Notes: generated by a model not told the origin, from the letters alone. A stretch of DNA of 64,000 nt from CAVQNQ01 sp963714205 (GCA_963714205.1 CAVQNQ010000008.1:248001-312000), one strand, 5' to 3'. Positions 36,339-46,429 are shown, counted from the first letter of the stretch. A program made the numbers and translations.

Positions 36339-37937
36339 TTACGGGATGGGGCTCGTGCAAGCGTCGATGCGAGCAATGCTCTCCGGCGGCACGGTAACCT
36401 CGAAGACGAAGTTCGAGTTTCCAAAGGCTCGCCCCACCGCGACCGGCGCTCCCGCTTCCATGACACACTTCAGCGCATAGACGGAGTCCGCCGATCTCGG
36501 GACCAGGCTGAAGCGCGGCCAGCGGCGCACCGCGGCACTCAGAGTTATGGCCTGAGCGCGCCGGATCCCCGCGAGGGCCAGAATGATCTTGTCATCCGTG
36601 TCGTATCCTCTGTGGCGTAGCGACGCGGGGGGGTCGGCGATCACCCACAATTTGTCGCGCAGGGCCGGATAGTAGTGGTAGATCTGCAGGTACGTTTCGG
36701 GAGTGTCGAAGAGCAGGGGCGCCGGGGCCGCGGCCAGGCTCTCGCTCGTGGGCAGTCCTTCGGGAACGCGGAAGGCATCCTGCAGGATGGCCTTCCCGAA
36801 ACCCAGGCCGAAAGGCAGCATGACGAGCAGCGCCAGTGCCGGCAGAACGGTAGAAAACCATTTGACGCCGTAAGAGAAGCAGATGGCGAACCCTATCGCC
36901 GCCGGAAGGAAGTACCGCGGAACATACGCATGCGTAACAAAGCGCGTAGCTAAGGCGCCCGCCACGGGAAGCAGCAGCAGGCCGGTTCCCAGTATCATGC
37001 CGGAAGTCCGCGGCTTGCCGGCCAGGGGGTTCGTGCCCCCTAGTTTGCCGCCGCCCCGGAGGGAGCCAAGCGCACCCATCATCAAGATCAGCGCCAGGGA
37101 GCAGACCAGCGGGTCTATGGCCAGAAAGTCGTATCCGTGGTCGAAACTGAGCAGGCTTCCCCTCGAGAAGTAGTGCGCCAATTGCAGCCGCTGCGTCCGG
37201 ATGACGTCCCGCAGTAGCCATAGAACGAGTATCGGCGGGGCGGCGCAGGTTAGGACCAGCGGCCAATCCGGCCGTTTCGTTTCCCAGGCTCGGATCGCTT
37301 CGGCGCATAAGAGCACCCCAGGAACCAGAACGGCGTAGTAATGGCTGGCGGTCAGGGCGGCTGCGCAAATTGCGACACCACCGAGCGCCAGGCTCCGCCG
37401 TGTTCGCTCCGTGGCACGGCGGTAACAGAGCAGGATCAGTCCCGAGAATCCCAGCACCAGACCATAGGGACGCGCCTGCACGGCATACTCGCGCACCGGC
37501 GAGCAGAGTATCACCAGCATGGCCAGTACCCCGCAGGTCCGCCCAAGTTCCCGCGAGACAAAGACGTACAAACAGACCAGCAGCGCAGCGACCCCTAGAA
37601 ACGCCGGCAGCCGCGCGGCTGTTTCGGTGTTTCCCAATAGCGCCATGCTATAACGAATGACGAGATGCGACAGCGGTGGATTGAAATCCACTCCCGTGGC
37701 GAGCGAGGAGAGCACCTGATGGGGCGTCGGCGCGCCGGCCGCGGCGAGTTCGAGCAGTTCGTCGAACGCCAGCCGGGCTCCCCGCGAGGCGAACCACGCC
37801 CAAACCGCGAGCAGAACCATCAGCGCCGGAACCAGCACGGCAGCCCTTCGCTCCGCCGCGGTCTCCGCTCGCCGCAACGCCGTTGCCGCGCCTGAAGGTA
37901 TCTGCTCCGATGAAGCGAGATTAGAAATAGTAGCCAT
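36339..37937 (-). CDS. GT-C type membrane glycosyltransferase (family 39-like)
   Basis: The 532-residue multi-pass protein has around ten hydrophobic helices and an early acidic pair in RLAFDELLELAAAG, the first-loop DE motif of GT-C enzymes such as PMT/ArnT. The sequence HLVIRYSMALLGNTETAARLPAFLGV is typical. These enzymes use polyprenyl-phosphate sugars at the outer face of the membrane. The soluble C-terminal part (SVYALKCVMEAGAPV) is likely periplasmic. It starts 3 bp after the preceding HAD-UbiA gene ends. Confidence 0.78.
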   Translation of the reverse strand: MATISNLASSEQIPSGAATALRRAETAAERRAAVLVPALMVLLAVWAWFASRGARLAFDELLELAAAGAPTPHQVLSSLATGVDFNPPLSHLVIRYSMALLGNTETAARLPAFLGVAALLVCLYVFVSRELGRTCGVLAMLVILCSPVREYAVQARPYGLVLGFSGLILLCYRRATERTRRSLALGGVAICAAALTASHYYAVLVPGVLLCAEAIRAWETKRPDWPLVLTCAAPPILVLWLLRDVIRTQRLQLAHYFSRGSLLSFDHGYDFLAIDPLVCSLALILMMGALGSLRGGGKLGGTNPLAGKPRTSGMILGTGLLLLPVAGALATRFVTHAYVPRYFLPAAIGFAICFSYGVKWFSTVLPALALLVMLPFGLGFGKAILQDAFRVPEGLPTSESLAAAPAPLLFDTPETYLQIYHYYPALRDKLWVIADPPASLRHRGYDTDDKIILALAGIRRAQAITLSAAVRRWPRFSLVPRSADSVYALKCVMEAGAPVAVGRAFGNSNFVFEVTVPPESIARIDACTSPIP

Positions 37938-37940
37938 GGA

Positions 37941-39386
37941 CTATGTACTGAGGACCAGGATGACGGCCGCGATAACCCCGGTGACCTGGGTTGCGCGATC
38001 CTTCAACGCGAATGTGACGGGATCGTCGTCGAGGTGACCGCGGTTGGCGATTAGTGTGATCCGGCCGATCCAATAGATGAAGATCGGGCACAACAGCCAC
38101 AATCCTCGCGGGTGGTGATACAGCAGGCCAACTTCTGGACTGTTGATGTAGAGCGCCAGCACAAGCACGGCAACCGATCCCGCCGACGAAGCCAAAGACG
38201 CGAGTTGACTTGCGTCCGCTCCCATATATCCGCGATATTCCTGGGTTCCCGCCACGACCGGGTTTACTCGGCGCAGTTCAGCCAGCCGCTTTACGCATGC
38301 CAGGCTGGTAAACAAAAACAGCGAGAAGGCCAGCGTCCAAACGGAGATAATAATTCCCGTGGCGGAGCCGCCGTAAAGCACCCGCAGAGTATAGAGCAGC
38401 GATAAGGTTACTACGTCGAGAAACAGCATGCGCTTCAGCTTGAGCGAATAGGTCAGAGAGGATGCTGCGTAAGCCGCCAGCAACAGGCGTGCCGGGGGCG
38501 GCAGCAGGAAAGCCATCGCGGTGGCGGCAACAACCATCAAGGCCCCCAACACCAGGCCCGCCTCGACGCTGACTGCGCCCGACGCCAGCGGCCTGCGGCG
38601 CTTGGACGGGTGCAGGCGGTCGGCCTGCAGGTCCAGCAGATCGTTTGCGATATACAGCGCCGAAGCGGCAAACGAAAGCGCCAGAAAGGCCAACAGAGCA
38701 TGCCAAATCGCCGCCGGATTGGCGATCTGATGAGCAAGCAGAATGGGGACGAACACCAGAAGGTTCTTGGACCACTGGTGCATCCGCAAGCACCGGACGC
38801 GCGCCCTCCAGGCGCTCCTTGATCGCCCAAACTCCCGCTGAACGGCAATCCCCGCCGCCCGCAACTCACGCGCGCAGGACCGCGGAGCGCCGACCAGAAT
38901 GGCGGCCTGCGACTGGCGCCAGACTCGCAGATCGGCCCGCGAGTTGCCGGCATACGTGAACGGCGCGCCGCCGGTGCACTCCTGGATGGCGCGTACCTTC
39001 TCATCGCCGGTCATGTTGCGTGAGCCGTCGCTGGCGATCACCTCGTCGAATATGCCGAGGTGCCCGGCCACCTGCGAGGCAATCGACAGATCGGCCCCCG
39101 TCGCCAGAATCAGCCGCCGTCCGGCCGCCTTCTGTTCCCGCAAATACTCGATCAGGGGCTCGTTATACGGCAGGCTCTCCACGTTCAACTTGGCCAGCGA
39201 CGCCGCAATACGCTTCGAAACCGCGCGGCCCCGCATCAGACCGGCGACTACGGCCGGAAGCGATGAGAATCGCTTCCGCAGCGCCTCCAGTACACAGGAC
39301 GCGAACGTGTCGGTGAGAACCAGCGTGCCGTCGAGGTCAACGACCAGGTACTCTTGAGGTCGAACTGAAATATGAGCTGCGGACAT
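37941..39386 (-). CDS. HAD-UbiA fusion: HAD phosphatase plus polyprenyl-phosphate transferase
   Basis: Residues ~12-165 form a HAD hydrolase with motif I at D17-x-D19 (VVDLDGTLVLTD) and a second motif LILATGADLS. Residues ~195-481 form a UbiA-type membrane prenyltransferase with the metal motif NDLLDLQADRLHPSKRRRP and a second acidic loop with NPVVAGTQEYRGY. The UbiA half resembles decaprenyl-phosphate phosphoribosyltransferases, which attach a 5-phosphoribosyl group to polyprenyl phosphate, a HAD domain then removing the phosphate. It sits between two GT-C genes, which would use such lipid-linked sugars. The pentose identity is inference. Confidence 0.8.
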   Translation of the reverse strand: MSAAHISVRPQEYLVVDLDGTLVLTDTFASCVLEALRKRFSSLPAVVAGLMRGRAVSKRIAASLAKLNVESLPYNEPLIEYLREQKAAGRRLILATGADLSIASQVAGHLGIFDEVIASDGSRNMTGDEKVRAIQECTGGAPFTYAGNSRADLRVWRQSQAAILVGAPRSCARELRAAGIAVQREFGRSRSAWRARVRCLRMHQWSKNLLVFVPILLAHQIANPAAIWHALLAFLALSFAASALYIANDLLDLQADRLHPSKRRRPLASGAVSVEAGLVLGALMVVAATAMAFLLPPPARLLLAAYAASSLTYSLKLKRMLFLDVVTLSLLYTLRVLYGGSATGIIISVWTLAFSLFLFTSLACVKRLAELRRVNPVVAGTQEYRGYMGADASQLASLASSAGSVAVLVLALYINSPEVGLLYHHPRGLWLLCPIFIYWIGRITLIANRGHLDDDPVTFALKDRATQVTGVIAAVILVLST

Positions 39387-39420
39387 AAGAACTAAACTCG
39401 AGGTATGAGGCAGGACTAAC

Positions 39421-41145
39421 TCATTTGGGAAGCCGCAGAGCGCCGAGCTCGGGCGATAGGGAGATCAGGCGCGGCGGCTTGGCGTCCGGTTCCAGCAGCC
39501 ATGCGCGGCGATTTGAAAAGTAGCGCAGCAGGCGGGCGTTGTCTGCCGCGTCCCCTTCGCGCGCCCAGACCACTTTGGACGCGTCTATGTCGGCGGCGTT
39601 ATGCACCCACTCTTCATCCACGTGGTGAGTTTCGGCGTAGCGCACCAGAATGAGCTGTGGCCCTGGCTGGCTTGCCAGGTAGCGTGCGATGGCGGCGCGG
39701 TCCACGTTGCCCGGGGTAACCGTGAACCACGGCGCTAGCCCGTGCTCCGGCATTGGAACATGGCAGATTGCGGCGCCAAGCCGGACCACCAGAATGCCGG
39801 CGAAGACGAGCGGTATTGTATGCGATATCGCGGCGCCGACCGGGCGCCCTCGCCACTCGACCAGCCGCCAGAAACGCATCGTCTGCACGAGCAGCAAGAT
39901 CATGACCGCGGCCAAGGGAGCGTGATAATGCAAGGTCATCGGCCAGATTTCTAGCGTCAGCCCGATATATACGACTCCGATAGCGATCAAGGCGACGCGG
40001 ACCTTGCGATCCCGCCGCAAGAAGGGAAGTGCGAGTAGCACAGGCCCCGCAGCCGGCCAGAAGTAAAAGACCACCAGCGATTCGGCCTTGCGCCAGCTCT
40101 CGAGCAACCATCCGCGAATGGAATGCGCCTGGAAGTAAGCCGCGGTTTGCCGCCCTACGTGGTATTTTTCCATCACTGCGTAACGGTAGAAAGGGGCTGC
40201 CCGCAAAGGCTGCCAAAGAAAGGGTCCGGTAACTTCGTAGGTCGCCGAGTGCAGGTCGTAAGGCATCCGCGTGGGATTGCCGGTGACGCGCCAGAAGTAG
40301 TAACCCATGGCGGCGCCCCCAAGCAACACCACCATCCCTAGTGGAAAGGCTACCCGCCGGACCAGCAGGCCGAAATCGAGCGCGCCCTTTCGCACGTAGT
40401 GAACCAGAAGCGCGCCTATGACCGTAAAGCTAAACAGCGCCCCTTCAAAAGGGCGGCTGTTAGCGAGGACGATTATTCCGCAGCCCAGGGCAGCCGCCGG
40501 CCCCCAGGCCGGCTTGCGCATCAGGCGCGGCAAGGCGCCCGCCGCCAGCGCGCCTCCCAAAGCGGCCACTGCACCGCCCCAGTAGCTTTCCACCCAGTAA
40601 CTGTAAACGCCCCACCGGAGCACGGCGAGGATTCCTCCCAAGAGCGCCCATCGCGGCCCCACCCACCCTTGCAGCATCCAGCAGACGGCCCCGCACATGA
40701 GCGCCACGCTCAGGTAGACTCCGATCCATGGGTGGCCCGCCAGATACCCTATCGCCAGGAAGAAACCCTGGGCGGGAGGGTACATGGAGGCATAAGTAGG
40801 CTGCTGAATAACATAGAAAGTCTCCAGGCTTCTCCACAATGCGTGCGGCGGATTGGCAAGACGCCCGGAGGCGAAGGTTTCACCACCCAGCAGATAGCTA
40901 TATTCATCGTGGACACCCGGCACGGGTGTTGGTAACACGGGAATCAGCGCTCCCCGAAGGACAAGCGCCAGCGCAACGACGCAGAAAATCGAGAGCCAGC
41001 GTCGGTTTGCCAGACGTGCATATGCCGCTTCCACCCCACTCGGCCACCGGAAGCCGGCACGCGGGAACGCCAATGCCAGAGCCGTGACGAAGCCGTAAAA
41101 GGCGATTTCAGTTAGAGCCAGACTGAGGTTGGAAGAGAACACCAT
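39421..41145 (-). CDS. GT-C type membrane protein (ArnT/PMT-like)
   Basis: The 574-residue multi-pass protein begins with hydrophobic helices and has the GT-C acidic motif in VPGVHDEYSYLLGGETF, then PTYASMYPPAQGFFLAIGYLAG, about ten membrane spans and a C-terminal soluble region (LASQPGPQLILVRYAETHHVDEEWVHNAAD). GT-C enzymes transfer sugars from polyprenyl-phosphate donors to glycans or proteins outside the cytoplasm. With its neighbours it forms a small module for lipid-phosphate-sugar transfer. Confidence 0.78.
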   Translation of the reverse strand: MVFSSNLSLALTEIAFYGFVTALALAFPRAGFRWPSGVEAAYARLANRRWLSIFCVVALALVLRGALIPVLPTPVPGVHDEYSYLLGGETFASGRLANPPHALWRSLETFYVIQQPTYASMYPPAQGFFLAIGYLAGHPWIGVYLSVALMCGAVCWMLQGWVGPRWALLGGILAVLRWGVYSYWVESYWGGAVAALGGALAAGALPRLMRKPAWGPAAALGCGIIVLANSRPFEGALFSFTVIGALLVHYVRKGALDFGLLVRRVAFPLGMVVLLGGAAMGYYFWRVTGNPTRMPYDLHSATYEVTGPFLWQPLRAAPFYRYAVMEKYHVGRQTAAYFQAHSIRGWLLESWRKAESLVVFYFWPAAGPVLLALPFLRRDRKVRVALIAIGVVYIGLTLEIWPMTLHYHAPLAAVMILLLVQTMRFWRLVEWRGRPVGAAISHTIPLVFAGILVVRLGAAICHVPMPEHGLAPWFTVTPGNVDRAAIARYLASQPGPQLILVRYAETHHVDEEWVHNAADIDASKVVWAREGDAADNARLLRYFSNRRAWLLEPDAKPPRLISLSPELGALRLPK

Positions 41146-41191
41146 TTTTTAAGCCGGGGTGCGAATCAGAGGCCGCTTACGCCGGAGCGGT

Positions 41192-42361
41192 TCACGCCAG
41201 ACCGAGCGCTGCCATCACCCGGGACACTCCATGGAAGACGTCGTAATGGCGATCGAAGGCGGCGCGCGCGCGTTGTCCGTGAGTCCAAGCTGCTTCGCGG
41301 CGGGCAGACAAGCTTTCAAGCAGAGCGATCAGGCTCGACAGATCGCCTGGGTCGATCTGCCAGCCGCACTGGAACCGCCGGATCAGCACGGCCGGGGTGG
41401 CGTCCTGGGGCCCAATGAACAACAGCGGCCTTCCGGCCGCCATCAACCCATATACCTTGCTCGGCACCACGGTACCGATGCACGCCGGGCGCTCAGTGAC
41501 GAGCCCGATATCGGCCTGCGCCAGGTGCTCATCCATGTCGCAACGGCCGGCGTAAGGCAGAAACCGCGCATTGCCGATTCCTTCGGCGGCGCAAACCCGC
41601 TCCAGCCGCTCCCGTCCCACCCCGCCGCCCGCAAACGTGAACAGGAAGCGTGGATCGTTCCGGAAGTGGCGCATGGCTCCTTCGATAGTGTCGGTGTCGT
41701 GCGCCAGACCGAGATTGCCGGAATAGAAAACGTTCAACGGGCCGGAGCGGCGGTTGTTCGGCCGTGCGGAAATTGCGTTGCCATCGGCCCAATTCTCAGC
41801 CACGTGTACCAGGTGCTCCGGAGTGCCGCGCGCGAGCAGACGCGCTCGCATACAAGGGCCCAGCACGATAACCCCATCCGAGCAGCGCCGGCTCCAATCT
41901 TGTATCCAGCCCAGCAACCGGGCGGCCAAACCGCGCTCCGTTAAAGCGCCCAGAGTCACTAGCGCATCCGGGAATACGTCCATCTCCCATATGTAATGAC
42001 GTGTTCCGCGGATGCCCTTCATAATCGTGCCCGCCACAGCCAGCAGGGGCGGGGTGGTCATGGTTACCACCAGGTCCGGCCGGGGAACGCGAAATTCGCA
42101 CCACAGTGCGCCGGCGAAGAACGTTAGATAGGAAATGAATCTCGCCAGCGCCCCCCTTCTGTAAGGCAGTCCGGGGACGCGGAGGATCCGGACCGGCGGT
42201 GGGTCCCCAGCGTCACGGCCCGCCTCTGCGTAGGATCCGCCGCTACAGATCACCGTTACGTCATGTCCTTCGGCGCTCAGGTGGACAGCCAGGTCGCAGA
42301 GGTATTGGCCCGTGGCCGCCACCTCCGGCCAGAAGAATTGGTTGGCGATTAGGATGCGCAT
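41192..42361 (-). CDS. GT4-family glycosyltransferase (WbuB/WcaI-like)
   Basis: The 389-residue enzyme has the GT4 opening MRILIANQFFWPEVAATGQYLCDLAVHL, the acceptor-domain segment YIWEMDVFPDALV, the linker LNVFYSGNLGLAHD, and the donor-domain EX7E region VVPSKVYGLMAAGRP. A retaining cytosolic transferase adding a sugar to the lipid-linked repeat unit is expected. The donor is not known. Its ATG is typical and the preceding gene's end lies 21 bp upstream. Confidence 0.88.
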   Translation of the reverse strand: MRILIANQFFWPEVAATGQYLCDLAVHLSAEGHDVTVICSGGSYAEAGRDAGDPPPVRILRVPGLPYRRGALARFISYLTFFAGALWCEFRVPRPDLVVTMTTPPLLAVAGTIMKGIRGTRHYIWEMDVFPDALVTLGALTERGLAARLLGWIQDWSRRCSDGVIVLGPCMRARLLARGTPEHLVHVAENWADGNAISARPNNRRSGPLNVFYSGNLGLAHDTDTIEGAMRHFRNDPRFLFTFAGGGVGRERLERVCAAEGIGNARFLPYAGRCDMDEHLAQADIGLVTERPACIGTVVPSKVYGLMAAGRPLLFIGPQDATPAVLIRRFQCGWQIDPGDLSSLIALLESLSARREAAWTHGQRARAAFDRHYDVFHGVSRVMAALGLA

Positions 42362-42382
42362 GAGAGCGAGTTGGACGCCAAG

Positions 42383-43540
42383 TCAGGCTTGCGCCACACG
42401 GGCGACTTCGGCGGCCCAATGGGCGGGGGAATAGCCGGCGACGATCTCCCGCGATCTTCTTCCCATTTCGCGAATAATGGTCTCGCTCGACTGGCTGACG
42501 GAAAGCATCCGCTGGGCCAGTTCAGCCTCGCTGGCGGGGTCGAACAGGTGCCCATTGCCTCCGGGTTCGACCAGATCCTCGGCGCAGCCGCAGCGGTTCG
42601 ATACGATCACGGGCAAGCCCGACGCCATGGCTTCGTTCACCACGAGACCCCACGGCTCACGGGTGCTGGGCAGCACGAAACACCCCGCGAAGGCATAGTA
42701 GAGGATCGTCTCCCGGGTGGTTTTCAGGCCGGCAAACCTTACCTCGCCGCGGATACCGGAATCGCGACTCTGTCTTTCCAACGCCTGCCGCTCGGGTCCG
42801 TCACCCACCAGCACGAGCGACCACGTTCCGCCCATTGCACGGTAGCGCGCAAACGCCCGCAGGAAGGCGCTCACGTTTTTCTCGGCGGCCAGTCGCCCCA
42901 CGTAGAGAAAATAGCGTTCTGGCAAATCGGCCGCCTGCCTCGATTCGGGAATTGCCCGCGCGCGATCGGTCTCCTCCTGGTAGAAGCGGTTGTCGATGAC
43001 ATCGTAATAGCGGGCGATCCGGCCGGGCGAAAGCCCCAACTCGATCAGATATCGCGCGTGCGGCTTGCCGCCGGCAATCGCAAAGTCGAACAAGAGCCGG
43101 ATCAGCTGGCGCTTTGGAAGCTCTTTCCACCACATCCGCCGATGGTCTCCCGCGGTGGTTTCGCTCATCAGAATCGAACGCTTGCCGTGCACCTTCGCCC
43201 ACACCGCAGCGGCCAGAGCCGGGGCCGTAGCCCAGCCCGGCACCAGCACCGAAGACGGCTGCAGCCGTTCCAATCCCCGCCACACTGCCTTCGCCAGTTC
43301 GAGCTGTCCGATGTTGTGCCAGTCCGCTTCCGGAAACAGGATCGAGATCGGCAGCCCCTCTCTCTCCGGTTCTCGAAAGCGCAAACCCTGGTGGACACCG
43401 CAGCCGCCCACCAATTCGATTCCAGCTACGCGGCCTTTAAGCGGCGGGTGTTCGCAAAGCGCGCGAAAACGGGATATGTGGTACGAATACCAATCGATCC
43501 AGATGACAGCGGTCAAGTTTATACTCGCTCGGGAACTCAT
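42383..43540 (-). CDS. GT4-family glycosyltransferase
   Basis: The 385-residue enzyme has an atypical N-terminal half (VIWIDWYSYHISRFRAL) and a classical GT4 donor domain: YFLYVGRLAAEKNVSAFLRAF, LVLVGDGPERQALE and the motif STREPWGLVVNEAMASGLPVIVS, with the two glutamates of the EX7E pair. A retaining glycosyltransferase of repeat-unit assembly is inferred. It overlaps the stop of the gene before it by four bases and is tightly packed with the next. Confidence 0.85.
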   Translation of the reverse strand: MSSRASINLTAVIWIDWYSYHISRFRALCEHPPLKGRVAGIELVGGCGVHQGLRFREPEREGLPISILFPEADWHNIGQLELAKAVWRGLERLQPSSVLVPGWATAPALAAAVWAKVHGKRSILMSETTAGDHRRMWWKELPKRQLIRLLFDFAIAGGKPHARYLIELGLSPGRIARYYDVIDNRFYQEETDRARAIPESRQAADLPERYFLYVGRLAAEKNVSAFLRAFARYRAMGGTWSLVLVGDGPERQALERQSRDSGIRGEVRFAGLKTTRETILYYAFAGCFVLPSTREPWGLVVNEAMASGLPVIVSNRCGCAEDLVEPGGNGHLFDPASEAELAQRMLSVSQSSETIIREMGRRSREIVAGYSPAHWAAEVARVAQA

Positions 43541-44808
43541 TTCGGCGCATCTATCGGCCGCCTGAGGACGAAGTCGTAAAGCTCCGCCATCGCTTCAGCC
43601 TGCACATGGGCGTCGAAGCGGTTGCTCACCCATTCGCGCGCCCGCTCGATCATGGGACGGCAAGATTCCGGGTTCATTCCGAAATCGTTAATCCGGCCGG
43701 CGAGCTCGTCGATCACGGCGGCCGGTTCCGGTGAAATGTAGTCTCCCGGATTGGCGCGTTCCACGAAAACGGAATTCTCCGGAGTGATCAGAGGATACAT
43801 CTCATCGCGATACGAGCCTTCCGCCGCCAGTCCGAAAACCGGTATCGAGGCGGCCATGGCTTCGGCGATCACCAGGCCGAAAGGTTCCAGCCTGCTGACG
43901 AACAGATAGGCATCCATGGCGGCATAGCCGAGCCGCATATCCTCGAGTTGTCCCGCGAAGTGCGTACGATCCGAAACACCCTCCTCTCGGGCGGTTTCCA
44001 GCAGACTACCTCGCATGGGACCATCGCCGCAGAAGAGCAGGTGCCATTCGGGATGCAGCCGTGTAAGGATGCGGATCGCATCGCGGCAACCCTTGTACCA
44101 GGCGAGGCGGCACACGACTCCTATAACCAGTGCATTGTGAGGCAGACCCAGCGTTGAGCGGGCTGCACGCCTGCCGGTGTCAGTGCCGGGGGTGTCGCAT
44201 TGGATGCCGTTGTACACCGTCCAGGTCCGATCCGGCAGCCCCCAACCGAGTTGCAAGACGGTCTCCCGCATTCCGCGCGTGATGCAAACCGTGCCATCTC
44301 CAAGTCTGTGGGTTTGCGCCATCAGCCAGCGATCGAGGACGCCCATTCTTCGTGGGAAATAGGGGCCATGTAAATGAATGAGTTTCTTGTATGGTTTCCC
44401 GGCCAAGGCGGCATGCAGCCAGTAAGCCGGATTATGGAAATGCAGGATGTCCGGGTCGATCCCCTCGATCACGGCGCGGGCCCTGAACCAAGCGCGGAAA
44501 TCCCGGGGACCGCGCGACTGCAGAAAGTGACAGGGGACGCGGCTCCGGCTGGCGATGGGCCCGGGGCCCCCATACGTGAAAACGATATGAGCTTCCACGC
44601 GCTCTGGATCGAGCGCGTGGGCCAGCATCTCCACCACGCGCAACGACCCGCCGAGATTCAGGTCGTCGCGATATAGAATCAAAGCCACGCGAATGCGGCG
44701 AGGAGCTTGCGAGCCGGGCTCGCCGTCGGTCTTCCGGACGGAGGAGATTCGCATCGGCTTCGCGGCCGGAGACCGGAGACGGCCGGAGACGTGAGTGAAA
44801 TCAATCAT
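43537..44808 (-). CDS. GT4-family glycosyltransferase
   Basis: The 423-residue protein starts at an ATG at 44808 that overlaps the stop of the flippase gene (ATGA). The frame open up to 46062 is a shadow of the flippase. Signature segments are VALILYRDDLNLGGSLRVVEML, ILHFHNPAYW, LVIGVVCRLAWYKGCRDAI, LLFCGDGPMRGSLL and the EX7E region VSRLEPFGLVIAEAMAASIPVFG. It is a retaining glycosyltransferase of the GT-B fold acting in the cytoplasm on the lipid-linked repeat unit. Confidence 0.85.
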   Translation of the reverse strand: MIDFTHVSGRLRSPAAKPMRISSVRKTDGEPGSQAPRRIRVALILYRDDLNLGGSLRVVEMLAHALDPERVEAHIVFTYGGPGPIASRSRVPCHFLQSRGPRDFRAWFRARAVIEGIDPDILHFHNPAYWLHAALAGKPYKKLIHLHGPYFPRRMGVLDRWLMAQTHRLGDGTVCITRGMRETVLQLGWGLPDRTWTVYNGIQCDTPGTDTGRRAARSTLGLPHNALVIGVVCRLAWYKGCRDAIRILTRLHPEWHLLFCGDGPMRGSLLETAREEGVSDRTHFAGQLEDMRLGYAAMDAYLFVSRLEPFGLVIAEAMAASIPVFGLAAEGSYRDEMYPLITPENSVFVERANPGDYISPEPAAVIDELAGRINDFGMNPESCRPMIERAREWVSNRFDAHVQAEAMAELYDFVLRRPIDAPK

Positions 44809-46412
44809 CGAGAACCAGCTAAATAAGGGCGCAGACCCAGCCACAACCCGCCGCGCGCCCGCACATTCGAAACCAGACCTACAATCGTCAACTGCCGCAT
44901 CGCGGCGCTGGTCTTCCGGCCATGATGGAAGGTGATGGCGGCCAGGCCCGCGGTCACCACCAGTATGGCGGCGCTGAGTTCGGCTCTGTGGAAGCCGGCC
45001 GCTCGCATCCAGCCTAGCCCAGCGATCAGGATCGCCCCCGTCAAGCTTGGCAGAGAAACGCCGAACAACTCCCGGGGAGCCGAACCGAGACAGAGAAGTG
45101 CGACCAGTACGGCGACGGCAGAAAAAAAGTGTGCTGCGAGGAAGCACGCCGCTCCCGCGGCCGCGCCGCCCTTCGGCACCAGCCACGATCCCAGCCCCAC
45201 CAGCAGAATGCTCCAGACGGCGTTGATAATGGTCGTAAGCCGGAGAGATACGACTGTAAGCCGGGCCGCCGCCGGAGCCGCGCTCATGTGGACAAGGCCG
45301 GTGGCGACGGCAAGCGTGGCCGCCAATTCGGCGCCGGCGAAATCCCGGCCATACAGGTGAGGTACCACCCAGGGCATCAGCGCGGCCGCCGGTCCCGCTG
45401 CCATCAACGAAATCGCCGTCGCGACGATCGTGCTCAGCAGCGTCACGCGCCCGGGCCCGCCGTATTGTTGGCCGCCATTTTCCGTCAGCTGCGCGTAGGC
45501 CGTTTGGGAGATCAACCAGCCCGGCATGGCGCACATGTTCCGCAACTGCATGGCAACCGAGTACCAGGCCGATTGCGCCAGCGAAAGATCCGCTCGCGCC
45601 ACCAGCGAGGCGATCCACCAGCCCGCGGCGTTGATGCCCGTGACGGCCGCCAGTTGAACCAGGCCGAACCGCATGATCACGCCAGGACCCGGGCCTCGGC
45701 TGCGCGGGGTGGAGGAGGGCGGCGCGAAATGGAGCTTGCGCGCAAGGAAGACGCAGATCAGGATCGCGCTTACGGCTGTCGCGGCTTGTGCGATGACCAT
45801 GGAGTTCGCCCCGTGCCTTGCCGCCATCGGCAGCACGATGGCCAGGCTTCCTCCGAACAGTATCGAGAGGGCCAGCAGTCCGGCATACCGGCGCTGTCCG
45901 ATCAGGAGGCCGCGCAGGCATTCCAGCAGGATGACCGCCCCCGCCGATAGGGCCGCCAGCCGTAGCAGTCCCGCCAGTCTCGAATTGTGCAGCAGGTGAG
46001 TCGCCAGAGGCTGAGCCGCGAACCACAACATGGCGGCTGCCAGCGCCGAAGACGAGCAACACACTAGCGCCAGTGCCCGAATGAACCCCCTGTAGCCGGT
46101 GCCTCCATAGGGATATTCGCCGGAAAACCGGTTGGCCGTTGTTCCGATGCCAGCGCCCGCGTAATTGGCCACGTTGTTGGCCGTCGTCATCGCCACCGCA
46201 TAAGCGCCAAAAACAGATGGTCCACCCAGGCGCGCAGCTGCCAAGTTGGCCAAAAAGCCCAACCCGCGCTCCGTCGCGGTCGCAAGCCCCAGAGCCGAGC
46301 TGCCGCTGAACAGCAGCCGTCCCAGGCTCGGGGGTGAGGGCGGACGGTTCTCTATGGTGGCGGATGTCGTGAGTGTATCGGCGGCCGGTTGCATGATGAA
46401 TGGCGCGGTCAA
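44805..46412 (-). CDS. Wzx-like polysaccharide flippase
   Basis: The 535-residue protein has 12-14 hydrophobic segments and the O-unit flippase look, with GLGFLANLAAARLGGPSVFGAYAVAMTTANNVANYAGAGI near its start. It belongs to the polysaccharide-export/MATE-like superfamily and probably moves the undecaprenyl-linked repeat unit to the periplasmic face. Start is either the TTG at 46412 or the ATG at 46394; neither has a clear ribosome site. It is coupled to the following glycosyltransferase gene by a 4-bp overlap. Confidence 0.83.
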   Translation of the reverse strand: MTAPFIMQPAADTLTTSATIENRPPSPPSLGRLLFSGSSALGLATATERGLGFLANLAAARLGGPSVFGAYAVAMTTANNVANYAGAGIGTTANRFSGEYPYGGTGYRGFIRALALVCCSSSALAAAMLWFAAQPLATHLLHNSRLAGLLRLAALSAGAVILLECLRGLLIGQRRYAGLLALSILFGGSLAIVLPMAARHGANSMVIAQAATAVSAILICVFLARKLHFAPPSSTPRSRGPGPGVIMRFGLVQLAAVTGINAAGWWIASLVARADLSLAQSAWYSVAMQLRNMCAMPGWLISQTAYAQLTENGGQQYGGPGRVTLLSTIVATAISLMAAGPAAALMPWVVPHLYGRDFAGAELAATLAVATGLVHMSAAPAAARLTVVSLRLTTIINAVWSILLVGLGSWLVPKGGAAAGAACFLAAHFFSAVAVLVALLCLGSAPRELFGVSLPSLTGAILIAGLGWMRAAGFHRAELSAAILVVTAGLAAITFHHGRKTSAAMRQLTIVGLVSNVRARGGLWLGLRPYLAGSR

Positions 46413-46429
46413 ACGGGAGCGGCGGGATA

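Noticed and set aside
44810..46062. Long N-terminal extension of the GT4 gene at 43537
   Set aside because: It is a shadow of the flippase gene; the ATG at 44808 overlaps the flippase stop as is usual in this operon.
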